From Saxibacter everestensis (lineage in GTDB: Bacteria; Actinomycetota; Actinomycetes; Actinomycetales; Brevibacteriaceae), in contig NZ_CP090958.1 in assembly GCF_025787225.1 (NCBI RefSeq), positions 310,001-374,000 on the forward strand: 64,000 nucleotides of DNA, given 5' to 3'. The notes below the pieces were generated by a model. That model saw nothing but the letters and a program-made list of their open reading frames with translations. It had not been told where the DNA came from and did no database searches. The position numbers and the translations under genes were made by a program. This document shows positions 34,552-43,495 of this stretch, one piece after another. Position 1 is the stretch's first letter. Each line of letters begins with the position of its first letter.

Positions 34552-35169
34552 ATGCGCGTACGGTTCCTGCCCCAGGACGCCACCTTCTACCAGCTGCTCA
34601 CCGATCAGGCCCAGAAGCTTCCCGACGCCAACCTGGTGCTCGCCGAGATGTCCGGCATCGAACCAGAAGAACGTCGTGCCGCCCGCGGCCAGATGGACAA
34701 AGTCTGTAACGAGGTCGATGAGGCCACTCACGCCGTGCTTCGTGCGCTCCGGGAAAGTTATGTCACCCCGGTGGACCGTCAGGACGTGTTTGAGCTGGCA
34801 GACGCCGTCCAGGCCGCCTGCCACAGCCTCGAGGCAGTTGCCTATGCCATGGGCAACGACGCGCTTCGCGATCTGCCGGCCGGGGCCGTCGAAATGCTGG
34901 CGGTCCTGGACAGACAGGCAGAGCTCACGGTCGGAATGACGCGACGGCTCAGGTCGATGCGCGAGCTGTGGGAATTCCACGATGAGATCACCCGCCAGGC
35001 CAAGCAAGCCAGAATCCTGCATCAGCGGATAGGCCGGATCCTGACCACGAAGAAGCGGCTATCCGAGTACGCGGCAGGTGATCAGCTCGCCGGGTCGATG
35101 CTGGAAGCCACGAAGGCGTTCCGGCAGATTGGCGTGGCCGTCGGTCGTATTGTGGTCAAGGAGTCGTAG
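34552..35169 (+). CDS. DUF47/PhoU-like phosphate transport accessory protein
   Basis: 205 residues, all-helical, of the DUF47 family related to PhoU: FYQLLTDQAQKLPDANLVLAEM, then a VDEATHAVLRALRESYVTPVDRQDVFELADAVQ segment with the acidic metal-binding pattern typical of PhoU folds. DUF47 proteins accompany Pit phosphate permeases and modulate them. AAGGGG precedes ATG 34552. The permease gene starts 1 bp after its stop. Confidence 0.88.
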   Translation: MRVRFLPQDATFYQLLTDQAQKLPDANLVLAEMSGIEPEERRAARGQMDKVCNEVDEATHAVLRALRESYVTPVDRQDVFELADAVQAACHSLEAVAYAMGNDALRDLPAGAVEMLAVLDRQAELTVGMTRRLRSMRELWEFHDEITRQAKQARILHQRIGRILTTKKRLSEYAAGDQLAGSMLEATKAFRQIGVAVGRIVVKES

Positions 35170-35170
35170 T

Positions 35171-36178
35171 GTGGATCCGCTCCTTCTTATCGTCATCGGC
35201 CTCGCCCTGCTTTTCGCTTTCAGCAATGGATTCCACGACACATCCTCGGTTGTGGCCAACTCAGTTGCCTCCAGAGCGCTCACACCGTTCTACGCGCTTA
35301 TCCTGGCAACGGCTTTCAATTTCATCGGCGCACTTATCGGCGAAGGCATCGCCCATCGTCTGGGCGAAGGACTGATCGAATACCCCCGTGGACAAAGCCA
35401 GGTGCTGCCGCTGCTCGCTGCAGCCGTCCTCGCGGCATTGCTCTGGAACCTGTTCACCTGGTGGCTGGCGCTGCCGAGCTCCTCGACCCATGCTCTTATC
35501 GGCGGGCTACTCGGTGCAGGCCTGGTGACCGGGGCTGTCACCCACTGGGAAACCCTGCTGACCGTCATATTGTTGCCGCTGGTCGTTTCGCCGTTGGTCG
35601 GCTTCCTCGTCAGCATGCTGGTCGCCTACTTGGTGATTCGCCTCGTGGCGCGGGCGGCTCCGGCGGCGCTGTTCTCCAACTTTCGATCCATCCAGTCTTT
35701 TTCCACGGCTGCGCTTGCCCTGGCTCATGGCATTCAGGACGCGCAGAAGACCGCCGCCGTGATCATGATGGCGCTCGCCGCCGACGACGCGTGGCGGCTC
35801 AATGACGGTGACACGCTCGAAGTCAGCTGGACGGTTCGAATCATGGTCGCCATTGCGCTGGCCGTCGGCACGTACACGGGTGGCTGGCGGATCGTCCGAA
35901 CCATGGGGGAGCGGCTGGCGAAGATCGACCCGGTGCGCGGTTTCGTCTCCGACGTGGTGAGCTCCAGCGTGCTCTACATTGCCGCCTTCGTACTGCGGGC
36001 GCCGATCTCGATGACGTACACGGTGACGTCATCCATCGTGGGTGCTGCGGTGCCCGGCCGACGCAGGCCAGTGGATCTGCGAGTGCTTGCGCCGATCGTA
36101 GGCAGCTGGATCGTCAGTCTTCCGGCGACGGCCATCCTGGCTGGTGGCTTCGGCTGGTTGTTCACCCTCTCCGGGTAG
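35171..36178 (+). CDS. pit: low-affinity inorganic phosphate transporter, PiT family
   Basis: 335 residues from GTG 35171, with about ten membrane helices. Both inverted PiT repeats show their signature: FAFSNGFHDTSSVVANSVASRAL near the N terminus and ALAHGIQDAQKTAAVIMMAL in the second half. It imports metal-phosphate with protons or sodium. It is coupled to the DUF47 gene. The high-affinity Pst operon lies 2.7 kb away, so both phosphate-uptake routes are encoded close together. Confidence 0.9.
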   Translation: MDPLLLIVIGLALLFAFSNGFHDTSSVVANSVASRALTPFYALILATAFNFIGALIGEGIAHRLGEGLIEYPRGQSQVLPLLAAAVLAALLWNLFTWWLALPSSSTHALIGGLLGAGLVTGAVTHWETLLTVILLPLVVSPLVGFLVSMLVAYLVIRLVARAAPAALFSNFRSIQSFSTAALALAHGIQDAQKTAAVIMMALAADDAWRLNDGDTLEVSWTVRIMVAIALAVGTYTGGWRIVRTMGERLAKIDPVRGFVSDVVSSSVLYIAAFVLRAPISMTYTVTSSIVGAAVPGRRRPVDLRVLAPIVGSWIVSLPATAILAGGFGWLFTLSG

Positions 36179-36193
36179 GCGCCCGGCAGGTGC

Positions 36194-37282
36194 TTAAGCC
36201 GATCGCCGAGCAGCGGGTAGCTGCACCGTGACGCGAAGGCCGCCAGCGGCCCGGGGGCTGAGGGTGAGGGTGCCGTCGTGTGCTTGTGTGATGCTCTTGA
36301 CGATTGCCAGACCGAGCCCGACACCTGCATTGTCACTGCGTACGCGCTCGGTGCCTCGCCGGAACGGTTCGGTGAGTGTCGAGGCAAGGCGTGGAGTGAG
36401 CTTGTCGCCGGTGTTTTCGACAGTGAGCGTGACGGCCTCGGGGCCGATGGCGGTGCTGACCTGCACGGTGCCGTGTTCGGGGACGTTGTGGACGATGGCG
36501 TTGTGCAGGAGGTTCGTGGTCAGTTGCAGCAGGAGAGCGTGTGAGCCGATGGTGGGGGTGATGTCCCCGGAGATCGCGATGGTGACGCCGTGCTTTTCTG
36601 CGAGCGGGAGGAGCGTTTCGGTGGCTTCTTCCGCGATGAGGGACAAATCGACGTGTTCCCGGGTGAACGACCGTTGGTCCGTGCGGCTGAGCAGCAGCAA
36701 TGCTTCGGTGAGGTTGATCGCTCGGGTGTTGACGGCTCTGAGGCGTTCGTCGAGTTCGCCGCTGTCGCGGTTCGGAGTGTTGCGGGCGACGTCGAGCAGT
36801 GTCTGCGTGATCGCCAGTGGCGTGCGCAGTTCGTGAGAAGCGTTGGCTGCAAACCTCTGCTGTTCGGCGGAGTGTGCTTCGAGTTGGGCCAGCATTGCGT
36901 CGAAGGCGTCGGCGAGTTCGCGGAACTCGTCGTTGCGGCCCGGTAACCGGATTCGGTAGGAGAGCGATCCGTTCGCGGCGATGCGTGTGGCGTCTGTGAT
37001 GCGAGTCAGCGGTGCGAGCATTCGGCCGGCGAGGAGCCACCCGCCCAGGAGGCCGAATACCAGCAGGAAGAGCATCACAGCTCCCGCGGCCGGCGCGAAG
37101 TCACGCGCGAGGCGATACCAGCCAACGTCCTGCCTGTCAGGGCCGACCACCCACACCTCGGGCAGGCCGCGCAGGAGGAATGCCCACACGGCCCCTAGCA
37201 GCAAGGCGCCTGCGAGCATGAGAAAGCCGGCGTAACTGAGAGTGAGTTTGAGCCGAACGCTCAAACCAGGCTGCCTATCCAC
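36194..37282 (-). CDS. two-component sensor histidine kinase (VanS/OmpR-partner type)
   Basis: 362 residues. Two membrane helices (about 12-34 and 60-82) flank a very short outer loop; then come a HAMP linker and HisKA with FAANASHELRTPLAITQTLL (His about 165). The HATPase has N-box LTTNLLHNAIVH and G-box GVGLGLAIVKSI. GTG 37282 overlaps the regulator's stop (GTGGATAG), indicating coupled expression. The gene set with the upstream regulator and a divergent VanY-type carboxypeptidase resembles VanRS-VanY. Confidence 0.85.
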   Translation of the reverse strand: MDRQPGLSVRLKLTLSYAGFLMLAGALLLGAVWAFLLRGLPEVWVVGPDRQDVGWYRLARDFAPAAGAVMLFLLVFGLLGGWLLAGRMLAPLTRITDATRIAANGSLSYRIRLPGRNDEFRELADAFDAMLAQLEAHSAEQQRFAANASHELRTPLAITQTLLDVARNTPNRDSGELDERLRAVNTRAINLTEALLLLSRTDQRSFTREHVDLSLIAEEATETLLPLAEKHGVTIAISGDITPTIGSHALLLQLTTNLLHNAIVHNVPEHGTVQVSTAIGPEAVTLTVENTGDKLTPRLASTLTEPFRRGTERVRSDNAGVGLGLAIVKSITQAHDGTLTLSPRAAGGLRVTVQLPAARRSA

Positions 37283-37970
37283 TGTCTGCTCCCTCAGCTG
37301 CGGTGCCGGGTGCCGGGTCGATGCGATAGCCGACGCCGGGCACAGTGGCGATGATCCAGGGTTCACGGAGCCGTTTGCGCAATGCGGAGACTGTGATGCG
37401 TACGGCGTTGGTGAACGGGTCGGCGTTCTCGTCCCACGCTCGTTCCAGTAGTTCTTCGGCGCTGACCACACCGCCTTCGGCGGCGACGAGGACTTCGAGC
37501 ACGGCGAACTGCTTTCGGGTGAGAGCGACGTAGCGTCCGTCGCGGTAGACCTCGCGACGGAACGGGTCCAGCCGGAGGCCCGCGATCTCCCGCACGGGCG
37601 GCCTGCTGTGGGCGCGCCTGCGATCGAGTGCTCTGAGCCGAAGCACGAGCTCTTGGAGGTCGAACGGCTTGGTGAGGTAGTCATCGGCGCCAAGCTCGAA
37701 CCCGGAGGCTTTGTCGTCGAGCCGGTCGGCAGCAGTGAGCATCAGGATCGGCATGCCGCTGCCGGAGGCGACGATGCTTTCGGCTACCTCGTCGCCGGAG
37801 GGACCGGGGATGTCGCGGTCGAGGACGGCGATATCGTATGCGTTGATGCTCAGCAGCTCCAGAGCTGTGTCGCCGTCACCGGCGATGTCGGCCGCGATCG
37901 CTTCCAGGCGCAGCCCGGCACTGATGGCCTCCGCCATGTAGGGCTCATCCTCGACGACCAACACACGCAT
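37275..37970 (-). CDS. OmpR-family response regulator (VanR-like)
   Basis: 231 residues from ATG 37970, where the receiver begins MRVLVVEDEP. Phospho-Asp lies in IAVLDRDIPGPSGDE (about 51), with TKPFDLQEL at the switch Lys. The winged-helix output domain has LTRKQFAVLEVLVAAEGGVVSAEELLERAWDE and VRITVSALRKRL. It is first in an operon with the kinase, 87 bp from the divergent VanY-like gene that it probably activates. Confidence 0.87.
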   Translation of the reverse strand: MRVLVVEDEPYMAEAISAGLRLEAIAADIAGDGDTALELLSINAYDIAVLDRDIPGPSGDEVAESIVASGSGMPILMLTAADRLDDKASGFELGADDYLTKPFDLQELVLRLRALDRRRAHSRPPVREIAGLRLDPFRREVYRDGRYVALTRKQFAVLEVLVAAEGGVVSAEELLERAWDENADPFTNAVRITVSALRKRLREPWIIATVPGVGYRIDPAPGTAAEGADSG

Positions 37971-38057
37971 GCTCTCAATGCTACGAGCCGACACATATCG
38001 CCGGCGTATCAAAAACCGCATACTGGCCGGCAACACCGCTTTGCCTTGACTGGGAGC

Positions 38058-38702
38058 ATGAGTCAAATCACCACGAGACGGCCATCGTCCCGCAAGGCTT
38101 TCAGGTCCACCGCCCTCGGCCTGGTCCTCCTCGCCGCTGCGGTCATCGGAACCTTCCTCTATCAGTCAGCATCGTCATCTGCTCCCTCGTCAAGCGATGT
38201 ACTTCGCGGTGACCACGGCGGCACGACCGCCGAGGCTGACGGTGCCGTCACCGAGGATGATGGCACCCTCCCCGGCGGCGTGACGGTGTTTTCGGACGAG
38301 TACGCCGGCGTAGCCAACCTCGACGCCGATCTGCTCCAGGCAATGCGCGAAGCGGCGGCGGCTGCCGCTGACGACGGCATCGACTTCTACGTCAACAGCG
38401 GATGGCGCTCCGCCGAGTACCAGAATCAGCTTCTCAGCGAGGCGATCTCCCGGTACGGCTCGGAGGAGGAAGCAGCCCGTTGGGTCGCCACCGCTGGGAC
38501 GTCTCTTCACGTTTCCGGAGATGCCGTCGACATCGGGCGCTCCGATGCCACGGCGTGGCTGTCGGAACACGGTGCCGAATACGGGCTGTGCCGGATCTAC
38601 CGCAACGAACCATGGCACTTCGAACTACGCCCCGAAGCCATCGATCACCGTTGCCCGCGCATGTATGCCGACCCCACACACGACCCGAGGATGCAGCAGT
38701 GA
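38058..38702 (+). CDS. VanY-type D-Ala-D-Ala carboxypeptidase (M15B)
   Basis: 214 residues. An N-terminal membrane anchor (ALGLVLLAAAVIGTFLYQ) and a Ser/Thr-rich spacer lead to an M15 peptidase domain. The zinc-binding motif SLHVSGDAVDIG (HxxxxxxD) and the catalytic NEPWHFEL (ExxWH) are both intact. It trims terminal D-alanine from peptidoglycan stems, which lowers glycopeptide targets in Van systems. No vanH/A/X genes are near, so this is a stand-alone cell-wall-tailoring or VanY-only set. GGGAG precedes ATG 38058. Confidence 0.87.
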   Translation: MSQITTRRPSSRKAFRSTALGLVLLAAAVIGTFLYQSASSSAPSSSDVLRGDHGGTTAEADGAVTEDDGTLPGGVTVFSDEYAGVANLDADLLQAMREAAAAAADDGIDFYVNSGWRSAEYQNQLLSEAISRYGSEEEAARWVATAGTSLHVSGDAVDIGRSDATAWLSEHGAEYGLCRIYRNEPWHFELRPEAIDHRCPRMYADPTHDPRMQQ

Positions 38703-38863
38703 CCGGCGCTATCGAACACCTGGCCCAGGAACGCGAGCCGTATGCTAGCCCGCGCGCGCATGCGGACCCGTTCCTGCACGTGGAGCGCGTTCTGCTGGGA
38801 GACTGCCCAGCCCGAACGCCCGGCCCGAACGCCCAGCCCGAACGCCCAGCCCGAAACCCTTAG
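38699..38863 (+). CDS. small ORF coupled to the VanY-type gene
   Basis: 54 residues from GTG 38699, overlapping the vanY stop (GTGA). The first 35 residues ([21 protein letters not shown] and onward to ERVLLGD) look protein-like. The rest is encoded by a 13-bp tandem repeat and ends NPstop, overlapping the pstB stop. It could be the stub of a truncated gene. No function is assignable. Confidence 0.35.
   Translation: MTGAIEHLAQEREPYASPRAHADPFLHVERVLLGDCPARTPGPNAQPERPARNP
38808..38856. repeat. 13-bp tandem repeat, 3.8 copies
   Basis: CAGCCCGAACGCC starts at 38808, 38834 and 38847 (partial), with one variant (CGG...) at 38821. It lies between the VanY-type gene and pstB, directly at the pstB 3' end. 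Confidence 0.9.
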
Positions 38864-39639
38864 CCGAAGCGGCCGGAGACGTAATCCTCGGTGGCCTGGA
38901 CCTCGGGCCGGGAGAACATCTTGTCGGTGTCGTTGTACTCGATCAGCCGTCCCGGCTTGCCCGTGCCGGCGATGTTGAAAAACGCTGTTCTGTCGGAAAC
39001 CCGCGCCGCCTGCTGCATATTGTGGGTGACGATGACGACGGTGTAGTCGTTCTTCAGATCGTTGATCAGGTCCTCGATGGCAAGGGTGGAAATCGGATCC
39101 AGAGCCGAGCAGGGCTCGTCCATCAGAATCACCTCTGGCTGTACCGCGATGGCTCGCGCGATGCAGAGGCGCTGCTGCTGGCCGCCGGAAAGACCCGAGC
39201 CGGGCTTATCCAGCCGATCTTTGACCTCTTCCCACAGATTCGCGCCACGGAGCGCGCGCTCGGCTAGCTCATTCGCGGCGGATGCCGAGATGCGCCGGTC
39301 GTTGAGCTTCACCCCGGCCAGCACGTTCTCCTTGATTGACATGGTCGGGAACGGGTTCGCGCGCTGGAACACCATACCGACCTGGCGTCGAACGTTGACC
39401 GGGTCGACTCCCGGCCCATAGAGGTCGTCGCCATCCATCAGCACCGAACCCTCGACGCGTGCGCCCGGGATGACTTCGTGCATCCGGTTCAAGGTGCGCA
39501 GGAAGGTGGACTTGCCGCAGCCGGAAGGGCCGATGAACGCGGTGACGCTGCGAGGTTCGATCCGCAGCGATACATCCTGCACGGCCAGAAAATCGCCGTA
39601 GTAGACATTGAGATCTTTGATGTCGATGCGCTTGGACAT
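38860..39639 (-). CDS. pstB: phosphate ABC transporter ATP-binding protein
   Basis: 259 residues. It has Walker [22 protein letters not shown] (about 38), signature [14 protein letters not shown] and Walker [16 protein letters not shown], with the Cys and CSALDP wording specific to PstB. It powers high-affinity phosphate uptake through PstCA. ATG 39639 has AAAAGGA upstream; the longer frame from 39696 is not needed. It is last in pstS-C-A-B. Confidence 0.95.
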   Translation of the reverse strand: MSKRIDIKDLNVYYGDFLAVQDVSLRIEPRSVTAFIGPSGCGKSTFLRTLNRMHEVIPGARVEGSVLMDGDDLYGPGVDPVNVRRQVGMVFQRANPFPTMSIKENVLAGVKLNDRRISASAANELAERALRGANLWEEVKDRLDKPGSGLSGGQQQRLCIARAIAVQPEVILMDEPCSALDPISTLAIEDLINDLKNDYTVVIVTHNMQQAARVSDRTAFFNIAGTGKPGRLIEYNDTDKMFSRPEVQATEDYVSGRFG

Positions 39640-39673
39640 TAGTTCCTTTTCGAAATGGTCAATGGGATCTGGT

Positions 39674-40975
39674 TCAACGGCCGGCCTTCGGCGCAAAAAT
39701 TCGGGCGACCAGCCGGGCGATCAGGCTAAGCAGCATCACGATGATGACGAGGACGAGGGCCGCTGCCCAGGCCCGGTCGTAGCTGGGGTCGATCGCCTTC
39801 GGCGACAACGGACGCATCACCTGGTTATAAATGAACACCGGCAGCGATGTCATCCAGCCCTGGAAGACATTGTTGTTGATTCCAGCGGCGAAGCCCGCCG
39901 TGACGACGAGCGGCGCCGTTTCGCCGATCACCCGCGCGATGGCTATCGTCACGCCGGAGACTATCCCGGAGATCGAGGTCGGAATGACGATCTTCAGGAT
40001 GGTCTTCCACTTCGGTACGCCAAGCGCGTAGGCGGCTTCCCGCAATTCCATCGGCACCAGCCGCAGCATCTCCTCGGCGGACCGGACGATCAACGGAATC
40101 ATCAACACCGAGAGCGCGATGGCGGCGACCCCGCCCGTTTTCGTCCCCGGCCCGATGATGAGCGAGAACAAGGCGTAGGCGAAGAGGCCGGCCACGATCG
40201 AAGGGATACCGGTCATAACATCGACGAAGAACGTGATCGCCCGGGAGAGCCTGTTGTTCCGGCCATACTCGACCAGGTAGATAGACGTCAGCAGCCCGAT
40301 CGGAACCGAGATCAGCGTCGCGAGGCCGGTGATCAGCAGGGTGCCGAGGATCGCATGGTAGATGCCGCCGATCAACGGACCGCCCTGCGTGGTCTCGAGG
40401 TCGATCGACCCCTTCATCCCATTCATCGAGGTGAGGAAGAACCGGCCGGAAAGGTGCGGGAGCCCGTTGACCAGCACGGTCCAGATCAGGGAGATCAGCG
40501 GTATCAGGGCCACAATGAAGGCGCCGGTGATCAGGGTTGTGGCCAGCCGGTCGATCGCCTTCCGGCGACCTTCGACGATGGCCGACGTCACCGGCATCGC
40601 GATGGTGTAGAGCGCTGCGGAGAGCACGGCCCAGCCGATCAGGTGGAAACCGACCGCCGCTACAACCGCGCCAGCTACGCCGACGGATGCCGCGCCGATC
40701 GCCCAAGGCGCGTACTTGGGCAATTGGTTGGAGGTCAGGCCATTTCCGCGGGAACGCTTCGATCGGCCGCCTGTGGGCCCGGAAGGCGTCCCGGCTGACA
40801 GGCCCGAAGCCGGCCCCGCCGCGGATGTCGGCCCTGAAGCCGCCCGGGCCGCAGTGCCGGCTGCCGAGGAGCCGCTAGCCGTGCGGGCATCAGTTTCGGT
40901 CGAGATATCTGAAGCAACGGACGTGGAATCAGCTGCGTTGTCGGTCAGCGAGCCGAGTTTCGGTGGCTGGGCCAT
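39674..40975 (-). CDS. pstA: phosphate ABC transporter permease PstA
   Basis: 433 residues, longer than the usual 280-300. The first 80 or so residues are a Ser/Ala/Gly-rich cytoplasmic extension, a feature of some actinobacterial PstA proteins. Then come six membrane helices and the permease loop [21 protein letters not shown]. It pairs with PstC and overlaps its stop by 1 bp. If the extension is not translated, a downstream start near [13 protein letters not shown] would be used. Confidence 0.92.
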   Translation of the reverse strand: MAQPPKLGSLTDNAADSTSVASDISTETDARTASGSSAAGTAARAASGPTSAAGPASGLSAGTPSGPTGGRSKRSRGNGLTSNQLPKYAPWAIGAASVGVAGAVVAAVGFHLIGWAVLSAALYTIAMPVTSAIVEGRRKAIDRLATTLITGAFIVALIPLISLIWTVLVNGLPHLSGRFFLTSMNGMKGSIDLETTQGGPLIGGIYHAILGTLLITGLATLISVPIGLLTSIYLVEYGRNNRLSRAITFFVDVMTGIPSIVAGLFAYALFSLIIGPGTKTGGVAAIALSVLMIPLIVRSAEEMLRLVPMELREAAYALGVPKWKTILKIVIPTSISGIVSGVTIAIARVIGETAPLVVTAGFAAGINNNVFQGWMTSLPVFIYNQVMRPLSPKAIDPSYDRAWAAALVLVIIVMLLSLIARLVARIFAPKAGR

Positions 40976-41910
40976 TACCTTCCTCCCTTGATGGCGCTGC
41001 GCGCCACTATGCTTCGGGCGACCATGTTGACCAGCAGGGTGATGATGAACAGCACGAGACCGGCAGCCACCAACGTGGAGAGGCGTAGCCCCGCCGCTTC
41101 TGGGAAGTCAAGGGCGATCTCCGCCGCGATGGTCTGGTTGCCGGACTGGACGAGTGATGCGATCAGTGCGCCGGGGGAGAGGATCATCGCCACGGCCATC
41201 GTCTCGCCGAGTGCGCGCCCCAGGCCAAGCATGATCGCGCTGGTGACGCCGGAGCGGCCGAACGGAAGCACCGCCATCCGGACCATTTCCCAGCGGGTCG
41301 CGCCGAGCGCGAGCGCCGCCTCCTCGTGCAGCTTCGGCGTCTGCAGGAAGACCTCGCGGGACAGTGACGTGATGATCGGCAGAATCATCACTGCCAGCAC
41401 GATGCCGGCCGTCAGCATGGTGCGACCGGTGCTCGACGCCGGACCGGCAAAAATCGGAATGAAGCCGAGGTAGGTGCTGAGCCAGTCGAAGATCGGCCGG
41501 ATCACCGTCGCGAGCCAGATGCCCCACAGGCCGTAGACCACGCTGGGGATGGCGGCCAGCAGGTCGATGACGTAGCCGAGTGGCTGAGCCAGCTTGCGGG
41601 AGGCAAAATGCGAGATGTAGAGCGCGATGCCGATCGACAGCGGCGTAGCAATGACCAGGGCTATCGCCGAAGCAATAAGCGTGCCAACCACGAGCGGCCA
41701 GACATAGCTCCAGAAACCTGCGCCGCCACTGATCTCGGCCGGATCGGCGGTGAACGTCGGAAGCGCTTCCTTGAACAGGAAGGCCGCGACTCCGGCGAGG
41801 ACAACGAGAATCAGGATGCCGGCGGCGAGAGTGCCCCCGGTGAAGATGCGGTCACCCGGGCGCTTCACCGCCTTGGCCGGCGGGTGATGAGCTGTTGCGC
41901 TCTGCGTCAC
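40975..41910 (-). CDS. pstC: phosphate ABC transporter permease PstC
   Basis: 311 residues with six membrane helices. The Pst-specific LLAAIPSVVYGLWGIW segment is present, as is the coupling loop EEAALALGATRWEMVRMAVLP. It forms the channel with PstA. It lies 148 bp downstream of pstS, which fits a processed or attenuated operon where pstS mRNA is more abundant. Confidence 0.93.
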   Translation of the reverse strand: MTQSATAHHPPAKAVKRPGDRIFTGGTLAAGILILVVLAGVAAFLFKEALPTFTADPAEISGGAGFWSYVWPLVVGTLIASAIALVIATPLSIGIALYISHFASRKLAQPLGYVIDLLAAIPSVVYGLWGIWLATVIRPIFDWLSTYLGFIPIFAGPASSTGRTMLTAGIVLAVMILPIITSLSREVFLQTPKLHEEAALALGATRWEMVRMAVLPFGRSGVTSAIMLGLGRALGETMAVAMILSPGALIASLVQSGNQTIAAEIALDFPEAAGLRLSTLVAAGLVLFIITLLVNMVARSIVARSAIKGGR

Positions 41911-42058
41911 GTTTGTCTCCGTACTTGGTTCGTAGATCGTAGGTGGCTCTTAGCTGCTGGCCGAGCCCGGCGCCGATCGCGGCGTGGCCCGCACGCGGCT
42001 AAGCGGCACGGTGAGTGTCCGAGTGGACACCGACCGCGCCGCCTTCGCTGGATATGCG

Positions 42059-43174
42059 TTACTTGGCAACCGTGATGGCTTCGAGTGCTTTTTCGATGTC
42101 GGCGCGAAGGTCATCGGAGATCGGGGCCGACCCGGCCGACGCCTGAGCCTCCTTCTGACCGTCCTCGCTGACTACATACTTCTCCCATTCCTTGACCAGG
42201 TCGACTGTTTCCTGATCCTTATAGCTGGAGCAGACGATGTGGTACGAGACCAGCACGATCGGGTAGGCGCCGGACTCGGTGGTGTCACGTGCCACCTCGA
42301 TCGCCAGGTCGTGCTCGCCCCGGCCCTCGACCCGTGGCGACGCGTCGACTACTGCGGATGCGGCCTCGGCGGACAGCTCGACGTACTCGTCGCCGACCTT
42401 GACCTTGGCCGTGCCCAGCTTGTCGCTGACCGCGGAGTCGTCGGCGTAACCGATGGCTCCTTCGGCGCCTTCGACTGTCTGGATGACGCCGGTGGTTCCC
42501 TGTGCGGCCTCACCGCCGAAGTCCTTCGGGAATTCCTGGGCGGGTTCCTGACCCCAGGCGTCCTTCGCGGCGACTGCCAGGTAGTCGGTGAAGTTTTCCG
42601 TGGTGCCCGACTCGTCGCTGCGGTGAACCGGGGTGATCTTGGTGTCCGGCAGCTTGGCGTCGGGGTTGTCCTTGGCGATCTTTTCGTCGTTCCAGCTGGT
42701 GATCTTGCCGGAGAAGATTCCGGCGATGGTTTCGGGTGCCAGCTGCAGGTCGTCGACGCCGGGCAGGTTGTAGGCCACGGCGATCGGGCTGACATAGACC
42801 GGGAACTCGTAGGCGCCTTCGGGACCGCAGACTTCCTTTGCGGCCGTCAGCTCGTCGTCGTCCAATGCTGCGTCCGAGCCGGCGAAGTTCGCCGCTCCTG
42901 CCAGGAACTGTTCGCGACCGGCACCCGATCCATCGGGGGAGTACTGCACGGTTGCGCCGGATGCGATTCCCTGGAAGCCGGCAATCCAGGCGTCCATAGC
43001 GGACTTCTGCGCACTGGAGCCGATGCCCTGCAGTGTGCCGGATAGCTCCGCGCCGCCCTCGGAGCCTGCGCCCGCATTGCCTGAGCCGGTCGGATCGTCG
43101 CTACCGCATGCAGAGAGCAAAAGTGCACCAGCCGTTGCGATTGCTATGGCTGGGCCGAAGCGATGAAGTTTCAC
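42059..43174 (-). CDS. pstS: phosphate-binding lipoprotein PstS
   Basis: 371 residues. The lipobox LLLSACGS puts Cys near residue 23. Phosphate-site motifs are GIGSSAQKSAMDAWIAGF, SPDGSGAGREQFLAGAANFAGSDA and VHRSDESGTTENFTDYL. It binds phosphate outside and passes it to PstCA. GTG 43174 has AAAGGTC upstream; longer frames would place residues before the signal peptide. A three-unit PHO box lies 90-125 bp upstream, so expression should rise under phosphate starvation via PhoP. Confidence 0.95.
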   Translation of the reverse strand: MKLHRFGPAIAIATAGALLLSACGSDDPTGSGNAGAGSEGGAELSGTLQGIGSSAQKSAMDAWIAGFQGIASGATVQYSPDGSGAGREQFLAGAANFAGSDAALDDDELTAAKEVCGPEGAYEFPVYVSPIAVAYNLPGVDDLQLAPETIAGIFSGKITSWNDEKIAKDNPDAKLPDTKITPVHRSDESGTTENFTDYLAVAAKDAWGQEPAQEFPKDFGGEAAQGTTGVIQTVEGAEGAIGYADDSAVSDKLGTAKVKVGDEYVELSAEAASAVVDASPRVEGRGEHDLAIEVARDTTESGAYPIVLVSYHIVCSSYKDQETVDLVKEWEKYVVSEDGQKEAQASAGSAPISDDLRADIEKALEAITVAK

Positions 43175-43265
43175 AAGTGACCTTTCGGTTCTATCGGACT
43201 CGAGGAGATCCCACTGACCTCCGTCGTATCTCAACCTAAGGAAGTGACATGACTTGAGAGCGCAG

Positions 43266-43298
43266 AGTCGGTGAACGGAAGGTAAACACGAGCTGAAT
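43266..43298 (-). promoter_or_regulatory. PHO box upstream of pstS
   Basis: On the minus strand three consecutive 11-bp units are visible: ATTCAGCTCGT, GTTTACCTTCC and GTTCACCGACT. They match the direct-repeat PhoP box of actinobacteria (GTTCACC-like, 11-bp spacing). They lie 92-124 bp upstream of the pstS GTG. Between them and the start I see no other element. Confidence 0.75.
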
Positions 43299-43346
43299 GT
43301 CACGCGAAGTACGACCGATGAGTGGCGAGACGGTCCACAATGTCGA

Positions 43347-43376
43347 CAACGTCGTCACTTATTAGTGACGACGTTG
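43347..43376 (-). terminator. perfect 13-bp stem-loop between mutT1 and pstS
   Basis: CAACGTCGTCACT (43347-43359) pairs perfectly with AGTGACGACGTTG (43364-43376) around the loop TATT. It follows the mutT1-ppk operon on the minus strand and precedes the pstS PHO box. No T-run is present. Between it and 43495 lie degenerate TTCGAGGCCCT-type repeats but no gene. Confidence 0.55.
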
Positions 43377-43495
43377 CGGAGAAACTGGACCGTGTCGCCC
43401 GTCTGGCCGGAGCAACTGGACAGTTTGGACCGTTCGAGGCCCTGGAGGCCGAGCCTCTAGCGTTCGAGGCCCTAAAGCTCGAGGCCCGGGCGGAC

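Noticed and set aside
38808-38856. Possible CRISPR-like array
   Set aside because: The 13-bp units are directly adjacent with no spacers, and there are no cas genes.
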